From positions 1-26,887 of the forward strand of contig CABUIY010000023.1 in the NCBI GenBank assembly GCA_902491765.1: a DNA stretch of 26,887 nt. The letters are read 5' to 3'. The position numbers were made by a program, and so were the translations under genes. The DNA comes from an uncultured Collinsella sp. (lineage in GTDB: Bacteria; Actinomycetota; Coriobacteriia; Coriobacteriales; Coriobacteriaceae). A model generated the notes under the pieces. The model did not search any database. It was not told where the DNA came from and saw only the letters and a list, made by a program, of their open reading frames with translations. Positions 16,211 to 24,265 of this stretch are shown one piece after another. Each line of letters starts with the position of its first letter. Within the stretch, counting starts at the first letter, position 1.

Positions 16211-16490
16211 TATGCCGCCAAATCCGCTGGCAGCTCCAACCGTTATCGCAACGTAACATCAATTCACCTGACGAATGGCGGCCAAACAAATTCAATACCC
16301 CAACATCAACAATAGCCAGGCACAAAACTGCGCCGCAAGCTGCTCCAACCGCCCAACTGGCCAAAAGCCGACCATCTACTTGCCGATCTATCCATCGGTA
16401 TAACCAATCAGTCCGCACCACAGCTTCTCGGCAAAACGCCACGATGTCTGCGCCCTGCGGTATCCTTGAGCCACTTACACCTGCAGCACC
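16211..16490. other. Gene-free stretch after the tRNA
   Basis: No convincing gene, repeat or structured element was found here. Open frames in it lack ribosome binding sites and recognisable content. It presumably holds the promoter of the DUF5710 gene, but no clear -35/-10 pair could be assigned. Confidence 0.5.
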
Positions 16491-16501
16491 AAGGAGCCAC
16501 C

Positions 16502-17188
16502 ATGCGCACCGAGCTCGATGTTCCCTTTTCGCACAAAGAAGAAGCCAAGGCGTTGGGCGCCAAATGGGACCGGACCAAGAAAATCTGGTATGTACCCAGC
16601 GGCGTCAACCCCGAGCCCTTTGCCGAGTGGCTGCCCGGTATTGACCGATCCGACCCCTCTGCGCCGTATATATATCTAGTACTGGGCAAGCGCGAGTGCT
16701 GGAAGTGTCACAAAGAGACCTCGGTCGCGGCCTTCGGCATTCCCTATCGAGCCGATAACGACGAGAGCATCGCCATCGCGCACGCGCCCAACGAAGCCGG
16801 GCACATTGCCATCGACACGGCCAACGCCAACGCACTCGCCATCGTGCCCGCTCTTGGCTGCGTGCCGGGCGAGATCCGCGACTACCTTCATAAGCGCTGC
16901 GGCTACAAGCCCGTAGGCGCGCGAGCCTCCAAAGCCCCGTCGCTCGGCAACACGTGCACCAGTTGCGACGCGCTGCAAGGCAGCCGCTATCTGTTCGAGG
17001 AGCCCTCGTCCCCGTTTGCCCTCACTGCCATCAACAAGCTGCCGGCACTGGAGTTTATACGCGTCGAAGTTGCCGGCGTCTTTGGCGTCCCGGCCACGCG
17101 TACCGACTTTGACCAGGCGCTCTTTACCTGGGCACGCGACCATCACGCCGAGTTCCACAAGCAGCTCGGTGAGGGGATTTATTTGTAG
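16502..17188 (+). CDS. DUF5710 domain-containing protein
   Basis: The N-terminal 45 residues match the DUF5710 pattern: LDVPFSHKEEAKALGAKWD, then KIWYVPSG, then PFAEWLP. This small domain often occurs in plasmid or mobile-element proteins linked to DNA metabolism and can be fused to other modules. Two Cys pairs follow, CWKC (66-69) and a later CTSC, suggesting a zinc-binding unit. The C-terminal 60 residues are not recognised. Function is unknown. ATG at 16502 is set by an ideal AAGGAG five bases upstream (16491-16496), which also excludes the longer frame starting at 16466. The product is 228 residues. It converges with the zinc-ribbon gene, 38 bp apart. Confidence 0.75.
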   Translation: MRTELDVPFSHKEEAKALGAKWDRTKKIWYVPSGVNPEPFAEWLPGIDRSDPSAPYIYLVLGKRECWKCHKETSVAAFGIPYRADNDESIAIAHAPNEAGHIAIDTANANALAIVPALGCVPGEIRDYLHKRCGYKPVGARASKAPSLGNTCTSCDALQGSRYLFEEPSSPFALTAINKLPALEFIRVEVAGVFGVPATRTDFDQALFTWARDHHAEFHKQLGEGIYL

Positions 17189-17226
17189 GGACGGAGAGGC
17201 CTTCACAGTCAGCTCCTCCGCATCAC

Positions 17227-17511
17227 CTATCCCTCGTCGCCGGCGTCGTACACGATATCGAGGCCACAAACGGGGCATTTCTCCGGATACACCGGCATAT
17301 GAACGCCTGTCTGTTTTCTCACTTCGTCGCTGAACCTGTCGCGCGCATCGATGAACCGAATGTCGAGACACGGTATTTGCGAGCCGCAGCAAGGGCAGGT
17401 GACGACAAACGACCCGCAATCAACCTCTACGCTCGGAAACATATTGTTGTCTATAAGGGCACACGGCAGTTTTCCGTACTTCCCCATCACAATATCGCCT
17501 CGCCAGCTCAT
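17227..17511 (-). CDS. Small zinc-ribbon protein, function unknown
   Basis: A 94-residue protein with two Cys knuckles, TCPCCG (about 38-43) and KCPVCG (about 78-83), spaced as in zinc ribbons. It shows no similarity to a named family that I recognise. ATG at 17511 is favoured by AGGGGAG five to eight bases upstream; a longer frame to 17583 has no such site. The ribbon may bind nucleic acid or simply stabilise a small fold. It lies among other unassigned small genes downstream of the tRNA and reads toward the DUF5710 gene. Confidence 0.55.
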   Translation of the reverse strand: MSWRGDIVMGKYGKLPCALIDNNMFPSVEVDCGSFVVTCPCCGSQIPCLDIRFIDARDRFSDEVRKQTGVHMPVYPEKCPVCGLDIVYDAGDEG

Positions 17512-17633
17512 ACACGCTCCCCTCTCGCTATACAAAACAGGAAGAGCATGCACCGGCGGGCATGCGCGAGATTGCATCGCCACGCGATCCGATCAAACAA
17601 CACGATCGTCAAAGAATGCCAAAGCCAAATACG

Positions 17634-18056
17634 CTAATACGGCAGAAGCCCCGCCTTTTCACGCTTCTTTTCCGAGCGATCGAACTCAATGCGATGGGCC
17701 TCAAGAAACACCGTATTGGGTCCAAACCATCCGTTTTCTGGCTCGAACCGCTCAACAAACGCAAGGCCGAGCACCTTATAGCCCACCTCGGTTGCAAATA
17801 TGACTCCAACTGGGACGCCACATTCCATGCAGTTGAGCATTTTACGGTTGTAATTCTGGTCTCGAGAACCAACGGTACCCGGCGCTTGAACCGAGTACTT
17901 AATGACCCACGTACCATCGTCCAAATAGAGCGGAGGTACATCGGTGTAGAAGCTCTTTCTAGAGTTATGGACCGAAAGCGCAAAGGTCTTATTGGGATCT
18001 TGCTTCACCCGATCCTGGCCCGGCCAGAAGATCCCTGAATCCCGCGGTCGGCGCAT
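17634..18056 (-). CDS. Hypothetical protein, possibly an endonuclease-associated domain fragment
   Basis: A 140-residue frame, less GC-rich than the housekeeping genes here. The central region (TWVIKYSVQ, then NRKMLNCMECGVPVGVIF, then GYKVLGLAFVERFEPENGWF) resembles the domain that precedes the HNH nuclease in some putative restriction endonucleases, where a G-V-P-V-G-V strand and a Y-x-V-L-G-L-A strand are typical. No HNH motif follows here or in the other frames down to 17584. It could therefore be a stand-alone domain or the remnant of a longer gene. The ATG at 18056 lacks a strong ribosome binding site. Assignment is tentative. Confidence 0.45.
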   Translation of the reverse strand: MRRPRDSGIFWPGQDRVKQDPNKTFALSVHNSRKSFYTDVPPLYLDDGTWVIKYSVQAPGTVGSRDQNYNRKMLNCMECGVPVGVIFATEVGYKVLGLAFVERFEPENGWFGPNTVFLEAHRIEFDRSEKKREKAGLLPY

Positions 18057-18113
18057 CGTTGATGCTCTCGGTTTGCCGCTGGCGCGCTTGTACCCCGCTG
18101 CCCCACTCCCCTG

Positions 18114-18119
18114 TATACT
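18114..18119 (+). promoter_or_regulatory. Possible -10 box for the 163-residue protein gene
   Basis: TATACT fits the -10 consensus well and lies about 60 bp upstream of the ATG at 18177. The best -35 (TTGTAC, 18088-18093) is 20 bases away, longer than ideal. Confidence 0.35.
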
Positions 18120-18176
18120 GATGTAGCACGTGTTTCATCCGGGCTTGTTGGGCCGGATTGTTCATGGGAGGGTCTT

Positions 18177-18668
18177 ATGGCTGCTTCGAATCCGCCTAAG
18201 GGGAGCGTTTCTTCTTCATCCATCAAGCCGGTTACGCGCAAGGCTGTGCGTTGCCAGCGCGAGGTCGCTTGGCTTATCACGCAGGCGGCGGGCAGGCTTG
18301 TGGCGAGCACGGAGGACGTCAATGCTCCCACACCGAGCTTTGTGCTGGCAGCGGCGCTGGATCGAGTACGCCAGCTGGAACTCGCCGCACAAGAAGACGG
18401 TAGCCATCTTGGCTACCAGGACGCCATGGCGCCCGACCTGTTGACCTTTTGTCGTATGGCCAAGTTGCCCGCCGCACCCAATGCGCTTTCGGACGCAGGC
18501 TACATGTTTACGCTTTCGGGCGCGGACCTTATCCGCGATATCTATGCATACTGCAGCGAGCTCGCCGAGCGCAGCGTCTTTGGCGCGGCAGAAGTCAAAC
18601 CGGGATATGTCATCAAGCTGGTTCTTAGGCTGTTCTTGATGGACGGGTTCGGGGCCATGCCGGCGTAA
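18177..18668 (+). CDS. Hypothetical protein
   Basis: A 163-residue protein with a good GGGAGGG ribosome binding site four bases before the ATG. The first 25 residues are Ser/Pro/Lys-rich and probably disordered; the remainder is mostly helical with no TM segment or Cys motif. I do not recognise the family. A repeated theme of small hydrophobic helices (AAALDRVRQLELAA, GADLIRDIYAYCSELAERS, YVIKLVLRLFLMDGFG) suggests a compact helical domain. It converges with the AlbA_2-type regulator gene 100 bp away. Codon use looks like that of the core genes, so it is likely a real gene. Confidence 0.6.
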   Translation: MAASNPPKGSVSSSSIKPVTRKAVRCQREVAWLITQAAGRLVASTEDVNAPTPSFVLAAALDRVRQLELAAQEDGSHLGYQDAMAPDLLTFCRMAKLPAAPNALSDAGYMFTLSGADLIRDIYAYCSELAERSVFGAAEVKPGYVIKLVLRLFLMDGFGAMPA

Positions 18669-18768
18669 GCCGAGTCTTTAGCATCACCGTCGACTGAGCA
18701 ACAACCGCTTTACCTTAGTGGGCGCCAATTGAAGGTCGATTATTGGTTCGCCTCGTCCACTAACGCAT

Positions 18769-20235
18769 TTATTCCACGCACTCTGACAGTCGATACTTGC
18801 GGTTGCGGCTCGTCGCCGGCGCCGTGGGCTCAAGCTCGCCTTGAGCAATGAGCGCGTTGACGCGCGACCTAACCTGGGAAATTGTGAGCCCTGTGCGCTC
18901 TGCCAGCTCGCGCGTCCCCAGCTCGCCGTAGTGTTTGAGTGCCGTCACAATTAAGCCCCCGCCATGATCGACCGGCTCGATCTTTGAACGGTAAAGTACG
19001 ACCTTGAACCGATCGAACCCCGGGCAGAACAGGGGCCCGGCCAGACCATGCGCGCGCATGGCATCGATCATCATCGGGATGCCCGAGCCATTGCCCTCAG
19101 CCGGCGAACCTGCGCCATCCGGCAGCGGGACAATCGACATGAGTTTCACGAGCGTCGCGTTACGGCATCGGGAGCTGCCGTCAAACAAGTTCTCGCGAGT
19201 CTTTCCCCCGTAAAGGCCGCCAGGATTCGTCACCTCGACACGATCGTCAAAGACGTCGACGGCAATCGATTGTCCACAGAACCGATCCCCGTATTCTCGA
19301 TGGATTACGGCGTTGGCGATTGCCTCGCGCAGGACCTCCTCGGGAATCTCCAGCGAGTCGACACGCGAGACGCCTTGGACGGTCGAGATGCGGCGCAGGT
19401 TTTTGGCAACAGCCGCGACGGCATCCGAAATCATCTCGCCTAGGGTGCCCTCGCAGACTGTGCGGTCCATAAACCTTAGTGGCCCCGCAACTCCCTTTTG
19501 AGTTCCCACGTGGACAGCCACATCAATGAAGAGCTTGGGATAGAACTGCTGAGGGTAAACGCCCGCGGCAAGGAGGCCGGCCTTGGTAACATTGCCCTGG
19601 AAGTCGAGGAAATTCAGACGCTCCATCTTTGTCTTCTTGTCCGCCGCACCGCGCATCGCTCGAGGCGTCAACGAATAGGCACGCTCTATCGTGCGGTCGA
19701 CCAGGGCCTCGTCAAGATCGCCTGCGACCGCGCCGGGCACTGCATCGCGATCACTGGGGCTCGCCCGTTCATACGATGACAAGGACAGGACCTCGGTCGA
19801 CGAGAGCGGAACATCTTTATCATCGATGCGCTTGTAGCTGCCGCCCTGGGCGCCCCGCTCTATGACATAGCAGGGCTTGCTCGACGGATCGAGCTCCTCA
19901 ATCGTAATGACGAGAACGATGACGCCCTGAAGCTCCACTCGCTCGATCGTGTATTTAGGCGGATTGGCCAGCTTTCCTCGACCGCCCGCATCACCCATGC
20001 CTGACACAAATTGGTTGAGCACTTTCTCGGTCTCGAAGTTCTCAACCGGGACAAAACCTGCGCGCTCACTCACTCCGAGCACGATGATTCCGCCGGCAGT
20101 GTTCGCGAATGCGCTCACCGTTTCCCATACGTCGCGGGAAAGCGTCGTGGCGCTCTCCTTCACTTCGACGTTAAGATCATCCGAGCCCATACGCCTTAAA
20201 GACTCAAGCAGACCGGTCAGCTCGTTTTCGTTCAT
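18769..20235 (-). CDS. AlbA_2/Schlafen-type ATP-binding protein with C-terminal winged helix (putative regulator)
   Basis: A 488-residue protein in three parts. The N-terminal AlbA_2 (Schlafen-like, formerly divergent AAA_4) domain is seen in VEVKESATTLSRDVWETVSAFANTAGGIIVLGV, residues about 22-55. The middle carries a GHKL-type ATPase region with LREAIANAVIHREYG, the D-x-V-E-V-T-N-P-G-G-L motif and GNGSGIPMMIDAM. The C-terminal winged helix begins near ALKHYGELGTRELAERTGLT. This matches the widespread ATP-binding putative transcriptional regulator class; the AlbA_2 domain binds nucleic acid and some family members act in stress or phage response. ATG at 20235 is preferred over GTG at 20241 because AGGA sits seven bases before it. 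The promoter is surrounded by GAGAGATA repeats, suggesting autoregulation (inference). Confidence 0.85.
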   Translation of the reverse strand: MNENELTGLLESLRRMGSDDLNVEVKESATTLSRDVWETVSAFANTAGGIIVLGVSERAGFVPVENFETEKVLNQFVSGMGDAGGRGKLANPPKYTIERVELQGVIVLVITIEELDPSSKPCYVIERGAQGGSYKRIDDKDVPLSSTEVLSLSSYERASPSDRDAVPGAVAGDLDEALVDRTIERAYSLTPRAMRGAADKKTKMERLNFLDFQGNVTKAGLLAAGVYPQQFYPKLFIDVAVHVGTQKGVAGPLRFMDRTVCEGTLGEMISDAVAAVAKNLRRISTVQGVSRVDSLEIPEEVLREAIANAVIHREYGDRFCGQSIAVDVFDDRVEVTNPGGLYGGKTRENLFDGSSRCRNATLVKLMSIVPLPDGAGSPAEGNGSGIPMMIDAMRAHGLAGPLFCPGFDRFKVVLYRSKIEPVDHGGGLIVTALKHYGELGTRELAERTGLTISQVRSRVNALIAQGELEPTAPATSRNRKYRLSECVE

Positions 20236-20289
20236 CTGCACGTCCTTTCGCTCGGTCCTGCGGAGAATGCCGCGGATAGATTTCCCTCG

Positions 20290-20366
20290 TCTCTCAGTTA
20301 TCTCTCGTAATTATCTCTCATTTATCTCTCTATCTCTCGGCTTAGAGATAAGAGATAGATAGAGAT
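20290..20366 (-). repeat. Promoter-proximal GAGAGATA repeat array
   Basis: On the minus strand GAGAGA cores occur at 20338-20333, 20330-20325, 20319-20314, 20306-20301 and 20295-20290. Their spacings of 8, 11, 13 and 11 bp are near one helical turn, and most copies continue as GAGAGATAA. Three copies in the opposite direction follow at 20344-20366. The array lies between the predicted transcription start and the start codon of the regulator gene. Confidence 0.75.
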
Positions 20367-20388
20367 GGAATGTCTACCATTTGCTTCA

Positions 20389-20416
20389 TTTATACATATT
20401 TTTGCTGGTAGAACAA
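20389..20416 (-). promoter_or_regulatory. Promoter of the AlbA_2-type regulator gene
   Basis: On the minus strand TTGTTC (20416-20411) is followed after 16 bases by TATAAA (20394-20389), in an AT-rich patch unlike the surrounding DNA. The start would be near 20382, leaving a leader of about 145 nt that contains the repeat array. A 17-bp palindrome (GGTATTG-AGA-CAATACC, 20419-20435) sits just upstream of the -35. Confidence 0.6.
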
Positions 20417-20465
20417 TCGGTATTGAGACAATACCATGATTGCCTGTCTCTTTGCTGCTCAGTTA

Positions 20466-20532
20466 TCTCTCATATTTTTCTCTCATCTTCCTGTCATCTC
20501 TCATATTAGAGACGAATGAGGGACGAGAGATA
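20466..20532. repeat. Second cluster of GAGAGA motifs
   Basis: TCTCTC cores at 20466-20471, 20479-20484 and 20497-20502, and a GAGAGATA in the opposite sense at 20525-20532, repeat the theme of the promoter-proximal array about 50-140 bp upstream of the -35 box. The two clusters flank the promoter. Confidence 0.6.
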
Positions 20533-20542
20533 CGCGAGTGAT

Positions 20543-20720
20543 GGACGAGCGAGGATTTTCGGACGGTCGGATATCGAGAGTGGATATTTGGACGGTTTTT
20601 GGGGCTTTTGCGGCAAATTCCGTCCAAATATCCACTCTCGTTCGATAGGTATCCGGAAATCCTCGCTCGTCCGTCCGAATATCCACTCTCGTTTGGCGAG
20701 TGTCCAATTTTCCACGCTCG
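20543..20720. repeat. Nested inverted/direct repeat block of 21-nt units
   Basis: A perfect 21-bp inverted pair (20575-20595 with 20620-20640, 24-base loop; core GAGAGTGGATATTTGGAC) is enclosed by a second inverted pair (20543-20563 with 20652-20672, one mismatch; core GACGAGCGAGGATTT). A further direct copy of the first unit at 20671-20691 has one mismatch, and a degenerate copy follows at 20701-20720. No gene fits here. The block lies in the 621-bp gap between the divergent regulator and M16C peptidase genes. Confidence 0.8.
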
Positions 20721-20798
20721 TGCGGCGGGCACGCGGGGCCTTTACCCAATCCGCTGGCATCGTCTCCAGTTCGCCGCAGGGTCGCGGCCCCATATGGG

Positions 20799-20804
20799 TA
20801 TACT
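20799..20804 (+). promoter_or_regulatory. -10 box of the M16C peptidase gene
   Basis: TATACT lies about 50 bp before the peptidase ATG and just after a 10-bp palindrome (CCCATATGGG, 20789-20798) that could be an operator. No good -35 is seen. A short hairpin, CGCCCCcgctGGGGCG, lies between it and the AAAGGAG ribosome binding site. Confidence 0.45.
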
Positions 20805-20856
20805 CTCGAGGATTCGACTCGATTCGCCCCCGCTGGGGCGTCAAAGGAGACTGCAT

Positions 20857-23800
20857 ATGCCCACCACCCCAACCGACCCGCGCGCCGCTGCCGCCGCGCT
20901 GCTGGTGCCCGGCACTACCTGCCACGGCTTTGCCGTCGAGCGCTGCGAGACCGTGCCCGAGCTCGACTCGGACGCCTACGTGCTACGCCACACCGCCTCG
21001 GGCGCTCGCCTGCTGTACCTGGCGTGCGACGACGAGAACAAGGCCTTTGCCATTGGTTTTAAGACGCCGCCGGCCGATTCCACCGGCGTGTTCCATATTC
21101 TTGAGCACTCGGTGCTGTGCGGATCGGCCAAGTTTCCCGTCAAGGAGCCGTTTGTCGACCTGATCAAGAGCTCCATGCAGACGTTCCTCAACGCCATGAC
21201 CTACCCCGACAAGACCATCTACCCCGTTGCCACCACCAACGAGCAGGACCTGTACAACCTGATGGACGTGTACCTGGACGCGGTGTTCAACCCGGCCATC
21301 TATACCAAGCCCACCATTTTTGAGCAGGAGGGCTGGCACTACGAGCTGGACCTGCCGGAGGGCGCCGAGGGCGAGGGTGACGGTAACCCTGCCAGCCTGC
21401 GTGAGGGCACGCTACGCTATAACGGCGTGGTGTTCAACGAGATGAAGGGCGCGCTGTCCGACCCCATGAGCGTGCTGGACGACGCCGTCAACGCCGCGCT
21501 CTATCCCGACACCGCCTATGCGCACGAGAGCGGCGGCGACCCGCGCGCGATTCCCGCGCTCACCTACGAGCAGTTCCTGGACACGCATGCGCGCCACTAC
21601 AATCCTTCCAACTCCTATATCACGCTCTACGGCGACCTGGACGTGGACCGCGCACTGGCCTTTTTGGACGAGCGCTATCTGTCGCAGCCGAGTGCCGCGA
21701 GCCGGCGCATGGACGCAGCCGTTGCCGCCGGCGAGGAGCCGTCCACGCTGGCACCCAATCCGCTGGGCGTGCAGGCGCCCGTGACCTGCGAGTATAAGCG
21801 CGTCGAGATGGCCACCACGCCCGAAAACGCCCTGGTGGGCCTGGGCCTCGTGCTGGGCAGCGCACTCGACCGCAAGCGCACGATCGCCGCGGACATCCTG
21901 TTCGAGGCGTTGCTGGGCTCCAACGAAGCACCGGTTAAGAAGGCCATTCTGGCCGCCGGCCTGGGCGGCAACGTGGTGAGCTACACCGCGGCCGAGAGCC
22001 TGCAGCCCTACGAGCTCATCATGCTGCAAAACGCACAGCCCGGCGTGGCGCGCGAGCTGCGCCGCGTGTTCCAGGACGCCTGCCGCGACTTGTGCGAGCA
22101 CGGCGTTCCGCGTGAGCGCCTGGAAGCTATCATCAGCAGCAACGAATACGACCTGCGCCAGCGCGACTACGGTATCGCCGACGGCGTGGCCATTGCGTGC
22201 GACGCACTGAGCACCTGGCTCTACGATGACGACGCCGCGACGCTAGCACTCAAGTACGGCCCGGTGTACGAGGAGCTGCGAGGCGAGCTGGACGGCAGCT
22301 ATTTTGAGGACCTGCTGCGCGAGCTGGTGTTGGAAAACGACCATATGGCGCTGGTCGAGCTGGCGCCGATGGACGCCGCCGAGGGCGCAGAGGGTGCCGA
22401 GGCCGCCGAGCTGGCAGCCAAGCGGGACGCCATGACCGATGCCGAGCTGGCCGATGTGGTCGAGCGCACGGCCGCGTTGCGCGCCGCGCAGGAGGCGGAG
22501 GACACGCCCGAGGCCAAGGCCACGTTGCCGCGCCTGCGCGTGTCCGACATTGGCGAGGCGCGCCCCGAGCCTCCGCTGGTCGTGGACACGACTGCGCCCA
22601 TCCCCTGCCTGCGCCACGGCATCCCCACCAACCGCCTGGCCTACGCCATGCAGTATTTCGACCTGAGCTGCGTCGCGTTTGAGGACCTGCCCTATGTGAC
22701 GCTGCTTTGCCGTTTGCTCAAACAGCTGCCCACGCGCGAACACTCGGCCGAGGAGCTCGACAACTTGCTCTCCGGCAAGCTGGGCTTTTTGAGCTTTACG
22801 ACCGAGGTCATGACCCAGCCTGACGTGGACGGCGTGCGCCCCTACCTGCTGGTGAGCGCCGGCGCCCTGTCCGAGAAGATCGATGCGCTGGCGAGCCTGC
22901 CGCGCGAGGTGTGGTCGAGCACGCTTTTGCTCGATGCCGACGCCGACCGCGTGCGCGATGTGCTCACGCAGATTCGCATTGGGCTTGAGCAGGGCTTTAT
23001 CAACAACGGACACTCGGCGGCGCTCGGTCGCGCGATGAGCTACAGCTCGCCTTCGGCCGTGGTGCGCGAGCAGCTTTCGGGCGTTGATTTCTATCTGTTC
23101 CTGCGCGATCTGCTCGACCACTTTGACGAGCGCCTGGGCGACCTGCGCGCCAAGCTTGCCGAGCTGGCGGGCCGTATCTTTGTGGCCGACGGTTGCCTGG
23201 CGAGCTTTACCGGCAGCGATGAGGACTTTGACGCGTACTGGGCCGCCGCGGGCGACCTGGGGCTGGGCGCGGGCCACGGCGCCGATGCCGGCCGCAACGC
23301 ACTCGTGGTGCCGACGCCGTGCGACCGCCACGAGGCCTTTGTCATCCCCAGCGACATCTGCTTTGCGGCAAGCGCGTGCGACCCACGTCGCTTAGGGCTT
23401 GACGTGACGGGCGCCTGGGCGGTTGCCGCCAACGCGCTCTCCTACGACTACCTGTGGAACGAGATTCGCGTGAAGGGCGGTGCGTACGGTTGCGGATTCC
23501 GCGCGGCCGGCGAGCGTCAGGCGGCGTTCTACACCTACCGCGACCCCGCAATCGACCCCTCGATTGAGCGCGTAGCTCGCGCGGGCGAATGGCTCGGCAG
23601 CTTTGAACCCGACGAGGCCGCCTTTGAGGGCTTTATCGTGAGCTGCGTGAGCGGCATGGACGCGCCGGTGAAGCCGTACGCGCTCACCAAGCGCCGCAAC
23701 ACGACCTACCTGGCCGGGCTCGATCCGCACGCACGCGAGGAGCGCCGCGCCCAGATGCTCGCCGCCACGCCCGGTGAGCTTCGCTCGCTCGGCGCCGACG

Positions 23801-23901
23801 TGACGCGCATCGCAGCCGAGTCGCCTACCTGTGTCTTTGGCGGCCGAGACGTCATCGCCAAGAGCAACGCCGGCTTTAACGTCGTCGACCTGTTGGGCTA
23901 A
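20857..23901 (+). CDS. M16C family zinc metallopeptidase (presequence protease-like)
   Basis: A large inverzincin of 1014 residues, normal for the M16C/PreP-type family, which degrades unstructured peptides inside a closed chamber. The inverted zinc motif HILEH (residues 80-84; His80, Glu83, His84) is present, with a likely distal Glu ligand in NGVVFNEMKGALSDP. The C-terminal half contains the R-V-K-G-G-A-Y-G substrate-pocket motif typical of the family. No signal peptide is visible, so it is probably cytosolic. ATG at 20857 has an ideal AAAGGAG seven bases upstream. The frame stays open further upstream to 20599 only because it crosses the repeat block, and that longer start is rejected. A strong terminator follows. 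Confidence 0.93.
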   Translation: MPTTPTDPRAAAAALLVPGTTCHGFAVERCETVPELDSDAYVLRHTASGARLLYLACDDENKAFAIGFKTPPADSTGVFHILEHSVLCGSAKFPVKEPFVDLIKSSMQTFLNAMTYPDKTIYPVATTNEQDLYNLMDVYLDAVFNPAIYTKPTIFEQEGWHYELDLPEGAEGEGDGNPASLREGTLRYNGVVFNEMKGALSDPMSVLDDAVNAALYPDTAYAHESGGDPRAIPALTYEQFLDTHARHYNPSNSYITLYGDLDVDRALAFLDERYLSQPSAASRRMDAAVAAGEEPSTLAPNPLGVQAPVTCEYKRVEMATTPENALVGLGLVLGSALDRKRTIAADILFEALLGSNEAPVKKAILAAGLGGNVVSYTAAESLQPYELIMLQNAQPGVARELRRVFQDACRDLCEHGVPRERLEAIISSNEYDLRQRDYGIADGVAIACDALSTWLYDDDAATLALKYGPVYEELRGELDGSYFEDLLRELVLENDHMALVELAPMDAAEGAEGAEAAELAAKRDAMTDAELADVVERTAALRAAQEAEDTPEAKATLPRLRVSDIGEARPEPPLVVDTTAPIPCLRHGIPTNRLAYAMQYFDLSCVAFEDLPYVTLLCRLLKQLPTREHSAEELDNLLSGKLGFLSFTTEVMTQPDVDGVRPYLLVSAGALSEKIDALASLPREVWSSTLLLDADADRVRDVLTQIRIGLEQGFINNGHSAALGRAMSYSSPSAVVREQLSGVDFYLFLRDLLDHFDERLGDLRAKLAELAGRIFVADGCLASFTGSDEDFDAYWAAAGDLGLGAGHGADAGRNALVVPTPCDRHEAFVIPSDICFAASACDPRRLGLDVTGAWAVAANALSYDYLWNEIRVKGGAYGCGFRAAGERQAAFYTYRDPAIDPSIERVARAGEWLGSFEPDEAAFEGFIVSCVSGMDAPVKPYALTKRRNTTYLAGLDPHAREERRAQMLAATPGELRSLGADVTRIAAESPTCVFGGRDVIAKSNAGFNVVDLLG

Positions 23902-23908
23902 CGCACAG

Positions 23909-23950
23909 AGGTAGATTTTTGGGATATGCCTGAAAATCTACCTTTTTCTT
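23909..23950 (+). terminator. Intrinsic terminator of the M16C peptidase gene
   Basis: AGGTAGATTTT and AAAATCTACCT form a perfect 11-bp stem with a 13-base loop, followed by a T-rich tail (TTTTCTT), eight bases after the stop codon. The same sequence theme (TAGATTTTTGGG then ATGCC) recurs near 25911-25946. Confidence 0.85.
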
Positions 23951-23965
23951 TTGCCGCAGTCTGCC

Positions 23966-24113
23966 GGTTTGTCTCGATCTGTAACGCCAAGACGGCAATA
24001 TCGGCTCCAGATGTTACTAATCGAGACGTTTTCGGATGACCCCGTCCCTTTGTCTCAATCTGTAACATCTAGGTCCGATTTTGCCGAGCTACTGTTACAG
24101 ATCGAGACAAACC
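23966..24113. repeat. Symmetric four-copy palindromic element
   Basis: Four 15-nt units related to GTCTCGATCTGTAAC alternate in direction: 23971-23985 (+), 24013-24027 (-), 24052-24066 (+), 24094-24108 (-). The gaps are 27, 24 and 27 bases. The outer units extend to a perfect 20-bp inverted repeat (GGTTTGTCTCGATCTGTAAC and complement). No open frame fits. It may be a MITE-like or REP-like element or an RNA with two hairpins. No clear target-site duplication was seen. Confidence 0.8.
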
Positions 24114-24210
24114 GCCGCGAACACCCGCTCTTCGTCAAAACCCACGAAGGTGTCCATGAACCGCCCCCTTTGCGATGGCTTATGTGGTGGTTTGGGTGTT
24201 TGCCCAGATA

Positions 24211-24249
24211 AAACCTGCCAAAATAAACCTGTCCCTTTTTGGTAGGTTT
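24211..24249. repeat. Hairpin upstream of the formyl-THF cyclo-ligase gene
   Basis: AAACCTGCCAAAA pairs with TTTTGGTAGGTTT (12 of 13 Watson-Crick, one G-T) around a 13-base loop that repeats the AAACCT-type sequence. It ends 16 bases before the next start codon and overlaps the leader. It is likely a dispersed intergenic palindrome; a leader structure is an alternative. Confidence 0.55.
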
Positions 24250-24265
24250 GCTAGAGGAGGTTGGG

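Noticed and set aside
16093..18056. Integrated element at tRNA-Val
   Set aside because: No integrase gene and no second copy of the tRNA 3-prime end was found in the window; kept only as a weak observation.
20543..20720. CRISPR array
   Set aside because: Repeats are mixed inverted and direct, with no regular unique spacers and no cas genes nearby.
20599..20856. Extended N-terminus of the M16C peptidase
   Set aside because: The extension runs through the repeat block and a likely -10 box; the ATG at 20857 has an ideal ribosome binding site.
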